Below, one piece after another: positions 32,138 through 40,844 of a DNA stretch of 64,000 nt; the first letter of the stretch is position 1; each line of letters opens with the position of its first letter. The notes beneath the pieces were generated by a model that searched no databases, was not told the DNA's origin, and saw only the letters and a list, made by a program, of their open reading frames with translations. The position numbers and the translations under genes were made by a program. Source of the DNA: Acidobacteriaceae bacterium (GTDB lineage: Bacteria > Acidobacteriota > Terriglobia > Terriglobales > Acidobacteriaceae); the NCBI GenBank assembly GCA_003134995.1, contig PLDC01000026.1, forward strand, positions 62,001-126,000, read 5' to 3'.

Positions 32138-33070
32138 ATGGCTGACGAAAATAATCCGAACGGCAAGAACGGCAAAGTGGGACTGGTCGACCGCGTCAAA
32201 GAAGACATTCAGGCGATGAAGGTCGACATCCCCACTAAGGCGAAAGAGCAGATCGAAGGACTGAAAGATCCGACCAAGACTCAGGTCTACACCTCGATCT
32301 TCCGCCACAAGCACGATGACACTCCGCGCAACCGGGCGCTGGGCGTGCTTTCCAACGTGTTCCTGCATCTGCATCCGGCGAAGATCAATCGCGACGCAGT
32401 GCGCTACAGCTACACCTGGGGCATGGGCGGGATCACGTTTTTTCTGTTCATCATTCTCACCTACACCGGCGTTCTGCTGATGTTTTATTACCATCCCAGC
32501 AAGGTGCAGGCGTTTCGCGACGTGCTTTATCTCGAGCACGACGTACCCTTCGGCAAAATTCTGCGCAACATGCATCGCTGGGCCGCTCACTTGATGGTGA
32601 TCGGCGTCTGGTTGCACATGTTTCGTGTTTTTCTGACGGGCTCGTATAAAAAGCCGCGCGAGTTTAACTGGAACATCGGCGTGCTGCTGCTGGTGTTTAC
32701 CTTGTTGCTGTCGTTCACCGGTTATCTGCTGCCTGATGATCAACTCGGATTCTGGGCCGTAACCGTGGGCACGAACATGGCGCGAGCTACGCCGCTGCTC
32801 GGGCACGAAGGTCCGTTCGGCTCGATGCTCGGTATGACTCCATATAACGATGTGCGCTTCGGACTGCTGGGCGGTTCGATCGTCGATGCGAATGCCTTGC
32901 TGCGGTCGTACATTTGGCACTGCATCGGAATCCCGATTGTGGCTTCGATACTGATGATTGTGCATTTCTGGCGGGTAAGAAAAGATGGCGGAATTTCAGG
33001 TCCGGCGCCAGTGATGCTGGAGGCTGAAGGCGACAAGCCGCGCCGAGGACCGAAAGCGGCAGGTGAGTAG
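32138..33070 (+). CDS. Cytochrome b6-like subunit (N-terminal half of cytochrome b)
   Basis: Four membrane helices follow a soluble N-terminus of about 100 residues. The heme-b histidines are visible in MHRWAAHLMVIGVWLHMFRVF and IWHCIGIPIVASILMIVHFWRV, and the quinol-site region includes FTGYLLPDDQLGFWAVTVGTN. The gene ends after the fourth helix, so cytochrome b is split as in b6f and Gram-positive complexes, with the second half in the downstream gene. A cysteine just before the b-heme region that would bind heme c_n (as in b6f) is not evident. Confidence 0.93.
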   Translation: MADENNPNGKNGKVGLVDRVKEDIQAMKVDIPTKAKEQIEGLKDPTKTQVYTSIFRHKHDDTPRNRALGVLSNVFLHLHPAKINRDAVRYSYTWGMGGITFFLFIILTYTGVLLMFYYHPSKVQAFRDVLYLEHDVPFGKILRNMHRWAAHLMVIGVWLHMFRVFLTGSYKKPREFNWNIGVLLLVFTLLLSFTGYLLPDDQLGFWAVTVGTNMARATPLLGHEGPFGSMLGMTPYNDVRFGLLGGSIVDANALLRSYIWHCIGIPIVASILMIVHFWRVRKDGGISGPAPVMLEAEGDKPRRGPKAAGE

Positions 33071-33080
33071 CAAAGAAACA

Positions 33081-33122
33081 GCAGGTTCCTCACCGGGCTT
33101 GCGCCCGGTTCGGAATGACAAG
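33081..33122 (+). repeat. Dispersed hairpin element, copy 2 (GCAGGTTCC...GGAATGACAAG)
   Basis: Copy of 6655-6697 with a compensated stem (CCGGGC-TTGC-GCCCGG). It sits between the two cytochrome b halves, 10 bases past the first stop. Confidence 0.78.
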
Positions 33123-33153
33123 AATTTTTTAGTAGTGAACAACGAGAACAATT

Positions 33154-34083
33154 ATGGACTGGCGACAAATTTGGGAAATTTGCTCGGCTCCAGATAACGT
33201 GCCGATCGTGGGCTTGATCCCGCTATTGGGCTTTTATATTTATCTGGCATGGAAGCAGGCGCACGCCAACGACGTATTGATCGAGCAACTCGAAGGCGAC
33301 GCCGCCCTGGCCAAGACGCATCACCGCAAGACCTGGCCCTTTAAACCGGGCTGGCAGAAGGAAGTTCACGTCTGGCCATTTCTGTTGCGCATTGAATTTC
33401 TCGCAGCCATCATTGTCACAATTATTCTGATGGTCTGGTCGATCACGCTGAACGCCCCGCTAGAAGAGCCCGCCAATCCCAACCTCACGATGAATCCGGC
33501 AAAAGCTCCGTGGTACTTCCTGGGACTGCAGGAGATGCTCGTCTATTTCGACCCATGGATCGCCGGCGTAGTGATGCCCACAATGATCATCATCGGCCTA
33601 ATGGTCATTCCTTATATTGATACGAATCCGCTGGGCAGCGGGTATTACACGTGGAAGCAGCGCAAGTTTTCGATTGGAACTTTTTTGTTTGGCTTCATTA
33701 TTTTGTGGGTCGCGATGATCATTATTGGAACGTTCATCCGGGGGCCCGGATGGCAGTGGTTCTGGCCGGGGCAGACTTGGGATCACAATCGGCTGATCTA
33801 TGAAGTGAATCGCGACTTGCCCGACATTTTTGGAATTGCTTCGAACCTGGGTAAAGCCATTTTCGGCGCGATTGTGGTCGGCGGTTATTACCTGCTCGGG
33901 GGATTTCTGGTTTATTCCCTATTCCGGCGATACATGGGGAAAGACTTTAAGCGCATGAGTCTGCTGCAATTCGGGCTCACGCAATTTCTCTTGCTGAGCA
34001 TGGTGGCGTTGCCCTTGAAGATGGGGCTGCGGCTTTTGTGGCACATCAAGTATGTGTGGATTACGCCCTGGTTCAATGTTTAG
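33154..34083 (+). CDS. Subunit IV-like C-terminal half of cytochrome b
   Basis: The quinol-site motif that is PEWY or PDWY in most bc complexes reads APWY here (A118-Y121 in NPAKAPWYFLGLQEML). Helices follow at about 80-100, 125-150 and later (TFLFGFIILWVAMIIIGTFI, AIFGAIVVGGYYLLGGFLVYSLF). At 309 residues it is longer than cyanobacterial subunit IV (about 160), because of extra C-terminal helices. Replacement of the Glu/Asp that accepts a quinol proton deserves attention; another residue (E127 in GLQEML) may substitute. Confidence 0.9.
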   Translation: MDWRQIWEICSAPDNVPIVGLIPLLGFYIYLAWKQAHANDVLIEQLEGDAALAKTHHRKTWPFKPGWQKEVHVWPFLLRIEFLAAIIVTIILMVWSITLNAPLEEPANPNLTMNPAKAPWYFLGLQEMLVYFDPWIAGVVMPTMIIIGLMVIPYIDTNPLGSGYYTWKQRKFSIGTFLFGFIILWVAMIIIGTFIRGPGWQWFWPGQTWDHNRLIYEVNRDLPDIFGIASNLGKAIFGAIVVGGYYLLGGFLVYSLFRRYMGKDFKRMSLLQFGLTQFLLLSMVALPLKMGLRLLWHIKYVWITPWFNV

Positions 34084-34084
34084 A

Positions 34085-34184
34085 AACCGTCGTTGGCCGT
34101 TCGTCGTTGGCCGTTCGCCAATGATGCGCTGCCGACACTCAAGATGAATCGCGAACGACCATCGACCAAGGACCAACGACTGAT
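34085..34184. repeat. Word-built inverted repeat (CGTCGTTGGCCGTTCG type)
   Basis: CGTCGTTGGCCGTTCGTCGT on the left faces CGAACGACCATCGACCAAGG and CCAACGAC on the right. It fills the 115-base gap between the cytochrome b and multiheme cytochrome genes, ending just before the ribosome site. Confidence 0.65.
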
Positions 34185-34198
34185 TTCCGGAGGAAGCG

Positions 34199-37100
34199 GT
34201 GCCTGAACAACCTAATGCCGAGCAGGACCCGATCACAACTAAATCGTACGCGGCGTATTACCTGCTCGCGATGGTGATTCTGATGGCGACGTTGTTCTGG
34301 GCCTTGTGGGACGAGGCGTGGACGCAGCGTCCATGGAAGGCTTTCCAGGAGCAATGGCGAGACCGTTATAGCGCATTCTTGAATACTGCGCGCTCCAAGT
34401 CGTCCACCTCGGAAACAGACGTCGAGAAAAATCCGGATTACATCGCGCTCAAGCAAGCTTACGAGAAAACTTATCAGGATTCGAAAGCACAGGCCGAGGA
34501 AGCGCGGAAGGCTGTTGACGAAGTGACGGCGCGATTGCTTGCAGTGCAGAGCGTGTTCACAGATCGGCGGGCTTATGTGAACGCGCTCGGTTATGAAATC
34601 GAAACCAGCGACAGCGCTAGTTCGAAAGCCAGCAAGCAGAAAGAACTGGACGAATACAAAAAGAAAAAAGCGACCGTTGAGTTTCCGGACGGAAGCAAGA
34701 AGGAATTTGATTTCCCGCAGCTGGAACGAACTTATAACGAGATTCGAGACGAGCGCACGAAGAAAAGCCTGGAACTTGGCGAGGTATTAAAGCCCGTCAC
34801 GGCGGCTAAAGCGAAGATGGATGAATACATCTCCGATCACATGGTCGATCTCACGCCGCAGCAGGTCGACGGATTGAAAAGGCGCGCGACTGAATGGGTT
34901 CCGGCGATCGTGCAGATTAACGTGGCCGACGCCAACATCGTGGACCGGTGCGAATCCTGCCACATGAATGCGCGGGAGCCGCTGAAAATCACGCTGGCGT
35001 CGATGACGCCGAAGGGCGAGAAGAAGCCGGATGAATACGCCGATGCGTTCACGAGCCATCCCGAGCCGGAGATATTGAAGATTCACGACCCGGAAAAGTT
35101 TGGCTGCTCGCCCTGCCATCAAGGGAACGGCCGCGCTACTACGAGTATTGAGAAGGCGCACGGGAATTACGAGCACTGGCTGTGGCCGCTGTATCCGAAG
35201 GAGAATGCGCAAGCCGGTTGTCAGAACTGCCATGCCGCCGACATGGTGCTGGCCAGCGGCGACGTGCAGTGGCAGACAATCAACGATGGCAAAGATCTTT
35301 TCCGCCAGAGAGGTTGCATGGGCTGCCATCGCTATGAGGGCTATGACAAAGAGCCTGAGGATTTGAACTCGATCGGGCAGCAGATCAAGCAGATTGAGAC
35401 GCAGAAGAAAGACAATCTGAAGCAGACTGCCTACCTGATGAAGCAGGCGGATTCTGCCGAGTCGAACGACGAAGCCAATAAGCTAAACACCCAGGCTGTT
35501 GATTTAAGAGTTGCGAACAGCAAGCTGGACGGGCGTTTGCAGCAGCTCGATTACCAGTCGCACAGCCTGATGCAGGACCAGAAAAAAGTCGGTCCGAACC
35601 TGAAAGATGCACGGCTAAAGCTGAACAAGAATTGGATTCCCGTGTGGCTGAAGAAGCCTTCGGATTTTCGTCCTACGACGAAGATGCCGAACTTCCGGCT
35701 CACTGATCATCAGATTCAGGCGATTTCAGCGTACATCTGGCAATCGGGATTCACCGATGCATTGCCCACGCGCAAACCGGGAAACGTCGAGCACGGGAAA
35801 GAGTTATTTCAAACGCGCGGATGCCTGGCCTGCCATTCGATTGGCGAAGGCGATCAGGTGCAGGGCGGAGCTTTCGCCGCGAATCTGACCCGCGTCGGCG
35901 AAAAAGCGAATTACGATTATCTCGTGCGCTGGATTCATAATGCGCGCGAGCGCACGCGTCCTTATTGTCCTTATGAGAAGAAGGACATCGGTCCCGAGGA
36001 TTACGCTAAGAAGGGACTTCCCTATCAGTTCGATCTTGATCACAGCAAGTGTCCTAACGACGGGCACGAACTGCAAGTACAGAACATGACGGTGATGCCG
36101 AGCCTGCGTCTGTCTCCTGAGGATGCGGAAGACATTGCAACTTATCTGATGACGCAGAAGAAGCAGGAACCGTCGTCGTATCCGGATGCGGCGTTCATGG
36201 ATGATCCGGCTCTGAAGGCTGAGGGCCAGCGGTGGATCAGGCACTATGGTTGCTCTGGCTGCCATGAGATTGCTGGCATGGAAGACGAGGGACGCATCGG
36301 CACTGAGTTAACTTACGAAGGCAGCAAACCGATCGAGCGTCTCGACTTCGCGTTATTTACCACGGTGGCGCAGCGCGGCGGCAAAGACGCCGAACCCATT
36401 ACCGATAAAGACGATCTGGCGCGTCTGCCGGATGGTCCAGCGAAAGAGCCGTGGTACGACCAGAAAGGATTCTTCGAGCACAAACTTGCCGAGCCCAACG
36501 TTTACGATAAAGGCAAGATCAAGGGCGAACTCGAGGCATCGCGCATGCCCAACCTGCACCTTACGAAGGACCAAGTGCTCGATCTCACGACCTTCCTGCT
36601 GGGTAGCGAAGAGACTTCCCTGCCCGCGAGTTATCAATACAAGCCGGGCGACGCGCGGCACGATATTCAGGAGGGCTGGTGGATCATCAAGAAATACAAT
36701 TGCATGGGCTGCCACCAGTTCATCCCCGGTCAGAAAACGATCCTGATGGGATTGAAGCAGTATCAGGATATTCAGGAGCAACTGCCTCCGAAGCTTCTGA
36801 CTGAAGGCGCGCGCGTCGATCCGGAGTGGTTGCGGAAGTTTCTGTCGAATCCGGCTTTGAGCACCACAGATACGAACCGCAACGGAGTGCGGCCTTACTT
36901 GAAAGTGCGCATGCCCACGTTCTCGTTCTCCGATAACGAACTGCGCAAACTGGTGCGCTTCTTCGAGGCGCTGTCGCAGCAACCGCTGCCCTACATTCCG
37001 GAAGAGGTGCCGGTGCTGACGGCGAAGGAAACGGATATGGCGCGCAGCTTGTTCTCCAGCTCAGCGGCCCCTTGCTTGAAGTGCCACGCTACCGGCGATC

Positions 37101-37465
37101 CTGCTCACGACAAGATCGCTACCGCGCCGAACTTCCTACTCGCTAAGGAACGTTTGAAGCCGGATTGGGTTGAGCGATGGATTACCGATCCGCAGGCAGT
37201 CAGTCCGGGAACGTCGATGCCCTCGGGATTATTCAAGCAACAGAATAATCAGTGGGTATTCGCCGGACCTACGCCGCCCTCGTTCCAGGGTTATGACGGG
37301 GATCACCGCAAGCTGCTGACCGATTACATCTTCCTATTGACAGCGGAGGAACAGCGGAAAGTGGCGGCGTCTATGCCGCATGCGAAGGCAGCAGTGCAGC
37401 CGAAGAGCGATCGACGGCAGGCTGTGGTGGAGGCGCATCAAGCAATCACTGGTGGTTCGCGGTAA
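34199..37465 (+). CDS. Membrane-anchored octaheme c-type cytochrome
   Basis: The protein has one N-terminal membrane helix (about residues 17-40), a long coiled coil (80-240), then eight CxxCH heme sites at residues 251, 303, 341, 373, 542, 685, 835 and 959. The last four to five are each in a mono-heme cytochrome-c-like domain (LFQTRGCLACHSIGEGDQVQ, IRHYGCSGCHEIAGM, KKYNCMGCHQFIPGQ). GTG start at 34199 behind GGAGG. Following the Rieske and b subunits, it would take the place of cytochrome c1 and pass electrons to a terminal oxidase or other acceptor. No known complex has precisely this 1088-residue subunit that I can name. Confidence 0.92.
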   Translation: MPEQPNAEQDPITTKSYAAYYLLAMVILMATLFWALWDEAWTQRPWKAFQEQWRDRYSAFLNTARSKSSTSETDVEKNPDYIALKQAYEKTYQDSKAQAEEARKAVDEVTARLLAVQSVFTDRRAYVNALGYEIETSDSASSKASKQKELDEYKKKKATVEFPDGSKKEFDFPQLERTYNEIRDERTKKSLELGEVLKPVTAAKAKMDEYISDHMVDLTPQQVDGLKRRATEWVPAIVQINVADANIVDRCESCHMNAREPLKITLASMTPKGEKKPDEYADAFTSHPEPEILKIHDPEKFGCSPCHQGNGRATTSIEKAHGNYEHWLWPLYPKENAQAGCQNCHAADMVLASGDVQWQTINDGKDLFRQRGCMGCHRYEGYDKEPEDLNSIGQQIKQIETQKKDNLKQTAYLMKQADSAESNDEANKLNTQAVDLRVANSKLDGRLQQLDYQSHSLMQDQKKVGPNLKDARLKLNKNWIPVWLKKPSDFRPTTKMPNFRLTDHQIQAISAYIWQSGFTDALPTRKPGNVEHGKELFQTRGCLACHSIGEGDQVQGGAFAANLTRVGEKANYDYLVRWIHNARERTRPYCPYEKKDIGPEDYAKKGLPYQFDLDHSKCPNDGHELQVQNMTVMPSLRLSPEDAEDIATYLMTQKKQEPSSYPDAAFMDDPALKAEGQRWIRHYGCSGCHEIAGMEDEGRIGTELTYEGSKPIERLDFALFTTVAQRGGKDAEPITDKDDLARLPDGPAKEPWYDQKGFFEHKLAEPNVYDKGKIKGELEASRMPNLHLTKDQVLDLTTFLLGSEETSLPASYQYKPGDARHDIQEGWWIIKKYNCMGCHQFIPGQKTILMGLKQYQDIQEQLPPKLLTEGARVDPEWLRKFLSNPALSTTDTNRNGVRPYLKVRMPTFSFSDNELRKLVRFFEALSQQPLPYIPEEVPVLTAKETDMARSLFSSSAAPCLKCHATGDPAHDKIATAPNFLLAKERLKPDWVERWITDPQAVSPGTSMPSGLFKQQNNQWVFAGPTPPSFQGYDGDHRKLLTDYIFLLTAEEQRKVAASMPHAKAAVQPKSDRRQAVVEAHQAITGGSR

Positions 37466-37508
37466 AATGGAGGGTTCGGTGGGAGGCGGTGTGCCGCCCA
37501 TAATGCCT

Positions 37509-37551
37509 CTGCAGTCAAACACCAGGGTCCCTCGCTTCGCTCGGGATGACA
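37509..37551 (+). repeat. Dispersed 43-bp element, copy 3
   Basis: It starts CTGCAGTCAAACACCAGGG, ends TCGGGATGACA, and matches 27082-27124 (reverse) with three differences. It lies between the octaheme cytochrome gene and the cupredoxin gene, 60 bases before the latter's start. Confidence 0.8.
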
Positions 37552-37611
37552 TGCTTTTTCGGGATGAGAGAGTTTCTTGAATTGACTACTAGAAAAAGAA
37601 AGAAGGAAATC

Positions 37612-38406
37612 ATGAATAAGAAAACCAGTTGGATGGTAGCGGCCAGCATGCTGGCGCTATGCGCGCTGCTGCTTACGATGGCGTGTAACAAGCAGTCGAA
37701 CACGGAGCAGTCGAGCAATAACATGTCCCAGACAACGGCGACCGCTCCCGTGGCTACGCCGATTGATCCGGCGACGGTGGCCACCGTGAATGGCACGGTG
37801 AAGTTTGATGGCGCGGCACCGAAAGCGGCGAAGATCGACATGAGCCAGGATCCGGCCTGCAAAGGCATGAACGAAGCAGAAGCCATCGTGGTTGATAACG
37901 GCGATCTCGCGAACGTATTCGTGTACGTGAAGGACGGGCTTGGCAGCCGCACCTTCGACGTTCCAAAAAATGAAGTCGTGCTCGACCAGAGCGGCTGCAA
38001 ATATCATCCGCATGTTTTGGGCGTGATGGCTGGGCAGACCGTGCAGATTAAGAATGACGATCAGACCACACACAATATCCATCCCACGCCGAAAGACAAT
38101 CGCGAGTGGAATGAATCGCAACCGCCGGCGGCCGCTCCGCTCGAGAAGAACTTTGCCCGCGAAGAAATCATGCTTCCCGTGAAGTGCAATCAGCATCCGT
38201 GGATGAAGATGTACATGAACGTCGTCAAGAGCCCGTTCTATGCGGTCACCGACAAGAGCGGGAAATATGAAATCAAGGGACTGCCTCCGGGCGATTACAC
38301 GATCGCATTTGTGCACGAGAAGCTGGGAGAGCAAGACCAGAAGGTAACGGTTGGACCGAAAGACACGAAGACGGTGGACCAGAGCTTCAAGGCTGCGGGC
38401 GAGTAG
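37612..38406 (+). CDS. Cupredoxin-like lipoprotein with a carboxypeptidase-regulatory-like domain
   Basis: ATG 37612 follows AAGGA. Residues 1-25 are a lipoprotein signal with lipobox LLLTMAC (Cys25). A type 1 copper site is suggested by His154 (TTHNIH) and by C192-x-x-H195-x-x-M198 (KCNQHPWM), the plastocyanin/azurin order of ligands. The last 55 residues (DKSGKYEIKGLPPGDYTIAF) are a small carboxypeptidase-regulatory-like beta-sandwich. Position after the octaheme cytochrome suggests a periplasmic, lipid-anchored electron carrier between the bc-type complex and an oxidase. Copper binding is inferred from motifs. Confidence 0.82.
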   Translation: MNKKTSWMVAASMLALCALLLTMACNKQSNTEQSSNNMSQTTATAPVATPIDPATVATVNGTVKFDGAAPKAAKIDMSQDPACKGMNEAEAIVVDNGDLANVFVYVKDGLGSRTFDVPKNEVVLDQSGCKYHPHVLGVMAGQTVQIKNDDQTTHNIHPTPKDNREWNESQPPAAAPLEKNFAREEIMLPVKCNQHPWMKMYMNVVKSPFYAVTDKSGKYEIKGLPPGDYTIAFVHEKLGEQDQKVTVGPKDTKTVDQSFKAAGE

Positions 38407-38501
38407 GCTCCTTCAGTTCGTTTCGTTTCGGTTAAAATAATCAGCGCAGCGGGTTGGCCGGTAGCGCAACCCGCGCGCGTTTATAGGCAGCGGCTTCAAC
38501 T

Positions 38502-39464
38502 TTGTGTTCATCCAAGGGGAATAGTCTGAGCACGAATCCAGCCATATACAACCGCGCCCATCACGCCTTTGCCGTGTTTACTGCTTGCGCGACGCTGGTT
38601 GTAATCACGGCCGGAGCGTTGGTCACCAGCAACGATGCCGGGCTGTCGGTTCCCGACTGGCCGACGTCGTTTGGCTATCTGGTAAAGGTGCCGCAATTCG
38701 TGGGCGGCGTGCGCTACGAGTGGAGTCATCGAATGGTGGCGGGCACGCTGGTGTCGCTGACCCTGGCCATCGCGGTCTGGACTCTGCTGGTGGAACGGCG
38801 CCGCTGGTTGCGTTGGCTGGCGATTGGAGCTTTCTGCACCGTCATCGCACAGGCCATTCTCGGCGGACTTACAGTTTTGCTTTTCCAGCCGCCGTGGATT
38901 TCTACGGCACACGCCACAGTTGCGCAAACGTTTTTCTGTATCGCGGTTTCGATTGCGCTCTTCACCGGGAAAAAATGGGTCGAAGAAGTGCCACGCGTGG
39001 AGTTCGACTCGCGCCGGCCCAGCCTCATCACGCTGACGTTGCTTTCGATTCTCGTGCTCTACCTGCAACTCATCCTCGGCGGAATGTTCCGCCATCACGG
39101 GATGAGTTGGTGGCCGCATGTGCTGAATGCTGTGACGGTATCGTTCGTGCTGGCCTGGACGGCAGTGCGGGCAATCTCCGTCTATTCGAACATTGAAGCG
39201 GTGCGACGTCCGGCAATAATCATGCTGTCGCTTTTGATTACGCAGCTCTGCCTGGGTTTCACAGCGTTCTTGACTCGAGTCGCGTGGGGCAGAGACACGG
39301 CGCAACCGGAACTGCCAATGGTTGTGTCTACTGTTGCTCACGTGGCCGTGGGAGCGCTGCTGCTGGCAACTACGGTGGTGCTCGCAATTCAGGTGTGGCG
39401 GCACGTCCCGGTCGCGTTTGCGGAGCGCGTTCCCCAGGCGCAGCGGAATGCTTCGCCTGCGTAA
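38502..39464 (+). CDS. ctaA: Heme A synthase / COX15-CtaA family protein
   Basis: Eight membrane helices and the paired histidines of the family are visible (FGYLVKVPQFVGGVRYEWSHRMVAG; ISTAHATVAQTFFC; MFRHHGMSWWPHVLNAV; STVAHVAVGALLLA). It hydroxylates heme O on the way to heme A for aa3-type oxidases. The only standard start is TTG at 38502, which has no ribosome site. CTG at 38526, five bases after AAGGGGA, would give a protein starting STNPAIYNRAHHAF and looks like a better start. Confidence 0.88.
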   Translation: MCSSKGNSLSTNPAIYNRAHHAFAVFTACATLVVITAGALVTSNDAGLSVPDWPTSFGYLVKVPQFVGGVRYEWSHRMVAGTLVSLTLAIAVWTLLVERRRWLRWLAIGAFCTVIAQAILGGLTVLLFQPPWISTAHATVAQTFFCIAVSIALFTGKKWVEEVPRVEFDSRRPSLITLTLLSILVLYLQLILGGMFRHHGMSWWPHVLNAVTVSFVLAWTAVRAISVYSNIEAVRRPAIIMLSLLITQLCLGFTAFLTRVAWGRDTAQPELPMVVSTVAHVAVGALLLATTVVLAIQVWRHVPVAFAERVPQAQRNASPA

Positions 39465-39557
39465 GCAGTGTCAGATCAGTTTGCCTGTTTTGTTCATTCT
39501 CATTACGCTGGATGCGATATCGTCGTAAACTGGTAGTGCACTCATCCAGGAACCCCT

Positions 39558-40580
39558 TTGGTCTCGAAAGTTTCCGCCATCGCCGATGCCGCCCCGGAAC
39601 TCACACTTGCTTCCGTGACGCCCGTCATTTCCGTAGAGAACCTGGTGCATCGCTATGAGAACCGCACTGCCCTGAATGGAGTTTCGTTCGACGTGCGTCC
39701 AGCGGAACTGTTCGGGCTGCTGGGGCCGAATGGCAGCGGCAAGACCACGCTGTTCCGGATTCTTTCCACCTTGATGCTTCCGACTGCAGGCCGCGCTACG
39801 ATCATGGGCTGCGATGCAGCGCAGGAACCGGCGCGTTTGCGGCGGCAGATTGGCGTGGTCTTTCAGGCACAGAGCGTTGATGTCAAACTGACGGCCTACG
39901 AAAATCTTTGGCATCAGGGACATCTTTACGGATTGCGCGGATCCCCGTTGAAGAAGCGGATTCAAGAGATTCTTTCGCGCGTTGGGTTGGCGGATCGCGC
40001 TAAGGAACTGGTCGAAACTTTTTCTGGTGGAATGCAGCGGCGCATCGAGTTGGCTAAGGGATTGTTGCATCATCCTGGAGTGCTGCTGCTGGATGAGCCG
40101 ACCACGGGACTCGACCCTGGCGCGCGGCGCGATCTTTGGCAGTATCTGCAGACGCTGCGCGACGAAGAGCATGTTTCGGTGCTCGTCACCACGCATCTGA
40201 TGGAAGAGGCTGAGCGCTGCGACCGGCTCGCCATTATGAACGAAGGCAACCTGGTGGCGCTGGGCACGCCTGCGGAGTTGAAAAGCGAGATCGGCGGAGA
40301 TGTGGTGCTGCTTGAAGCTGCCCATGACGCGGGATTGCTGGCTGAGCGAATCCGTGCGCGCTTTCACGTGGAGACTACCATCCTCGACAATCAGGTGCGG
40401 ATCGAGCGCGAAGGAGCGCACCGCTTTGTAACTGAAGTGGTCGAGGCTTTCCCCGGAGAGATCGAGGGGATATCAGTGAGCAAGCCGGCGGTCGAAGATG
40501 TTTTCATTCGCCGTACTGGGCACAAGTTCTGGACCGAGCAAAACGACGCGCAGACCGCAGAAGAACAGAGCAGGAGGTAA
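39558..40580 (+). CDS. ABC-2 type exporter, ATP-binding subunit
   Basis: Walker A (LLGPNGSGKTTLF), Q loop (VVFQAQSVDVKL), signature (ETFSGGMQRRIELAKGL), Walker B (VLLLDEPTTGLDPGAR) and the H loop (VLVTTHLMEEA) are complete. The C-terminal 100 residues are the extension typical of DrrA/CcmA-like ATPases. Start is TTG at 39558 behind AGGA. With the small membrane protein and the permease just downstream it makes a three-gene exporter. The substrate is unknown; location among cytochrome genes hints at a role in oxidase or copper-site assembly, as for NosF-like systems. Confidence 0.92.
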   Translation: MVSKVSAIADAAPELTLASVTPVISVENLVHRYENRTALNGVSFDVRPAELFGLLGPNGSGKTTLFRILSTLMLPTAGRATIMGCDAAQEPARLRRQIGVVFQAQSVDVKLTAYENLWHQGHLYGLRGSPLKKRIQEILSRVGLADRAKELVETFSGGMQRRIELAKGLLHHPGVLLLDEPTTGLDPGARRDLWQYLQTLRDEEHVSVLVTTHLMEEAERCDRLAIMNEGNLVALGTPAELKSEIGGDVVLLEAAHDAGLLAERIRARFHVETTILDNQVRIEREGAHRFVTEVVEAFPGEIEGISVSKPAVEDVFIRRTGHKFWTEQNDAQTAEEQSRR

Positions 40581-40582
40581 TT

Positions 40583-40840
40583 TTGCGACCTATGATGCTT
40601 GTACTCTCTCTTGTGCTTGCCATCTTCCCGTTGCTGGGAGTGGTGTGGATTTTCATGAGTGGCATGATTACCCTGTCGCCGCCGTCGGCCACGATCGATG
40701 GCCTGTTCATGACATTGATCTTGCTCGCGCTTTCGGGAACTTTCATGCTGAATGCGTACTGGGAAATGCGCGATCAGGGCATCATAAAAAAGAAAACCGT
40801 GGCTCCGGCGGCCAAGGTTGCTGCACCGAAAGCGAGTTAG
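40583..40840 (+). CDS. Small membrane protein of the ABC exporter unit (85 aa)
   Basis: TTG start at 40583 comes after an excellent AGGAGG and two bases past the ATPase stop; its own stop is four bases before the permease start. Two helices (about 3-28 and 38-58) and an Ala/Lys tail (KKKTVAPAAKVAAPKAS). I do not recognise the family. The tight spacing argues for a subunit of the exporter or a regulator of it. Confidence 0.7.
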   Translation: MRPMMLVLSLVLAIFPLLGVVWIFMSGMITLSPPSATIDGLFMTLILLALSGTFMLNAYWEMRDQGIIKKKTVAPAAKVAAPKAS

Positions 40841-40844
40841 TTTA

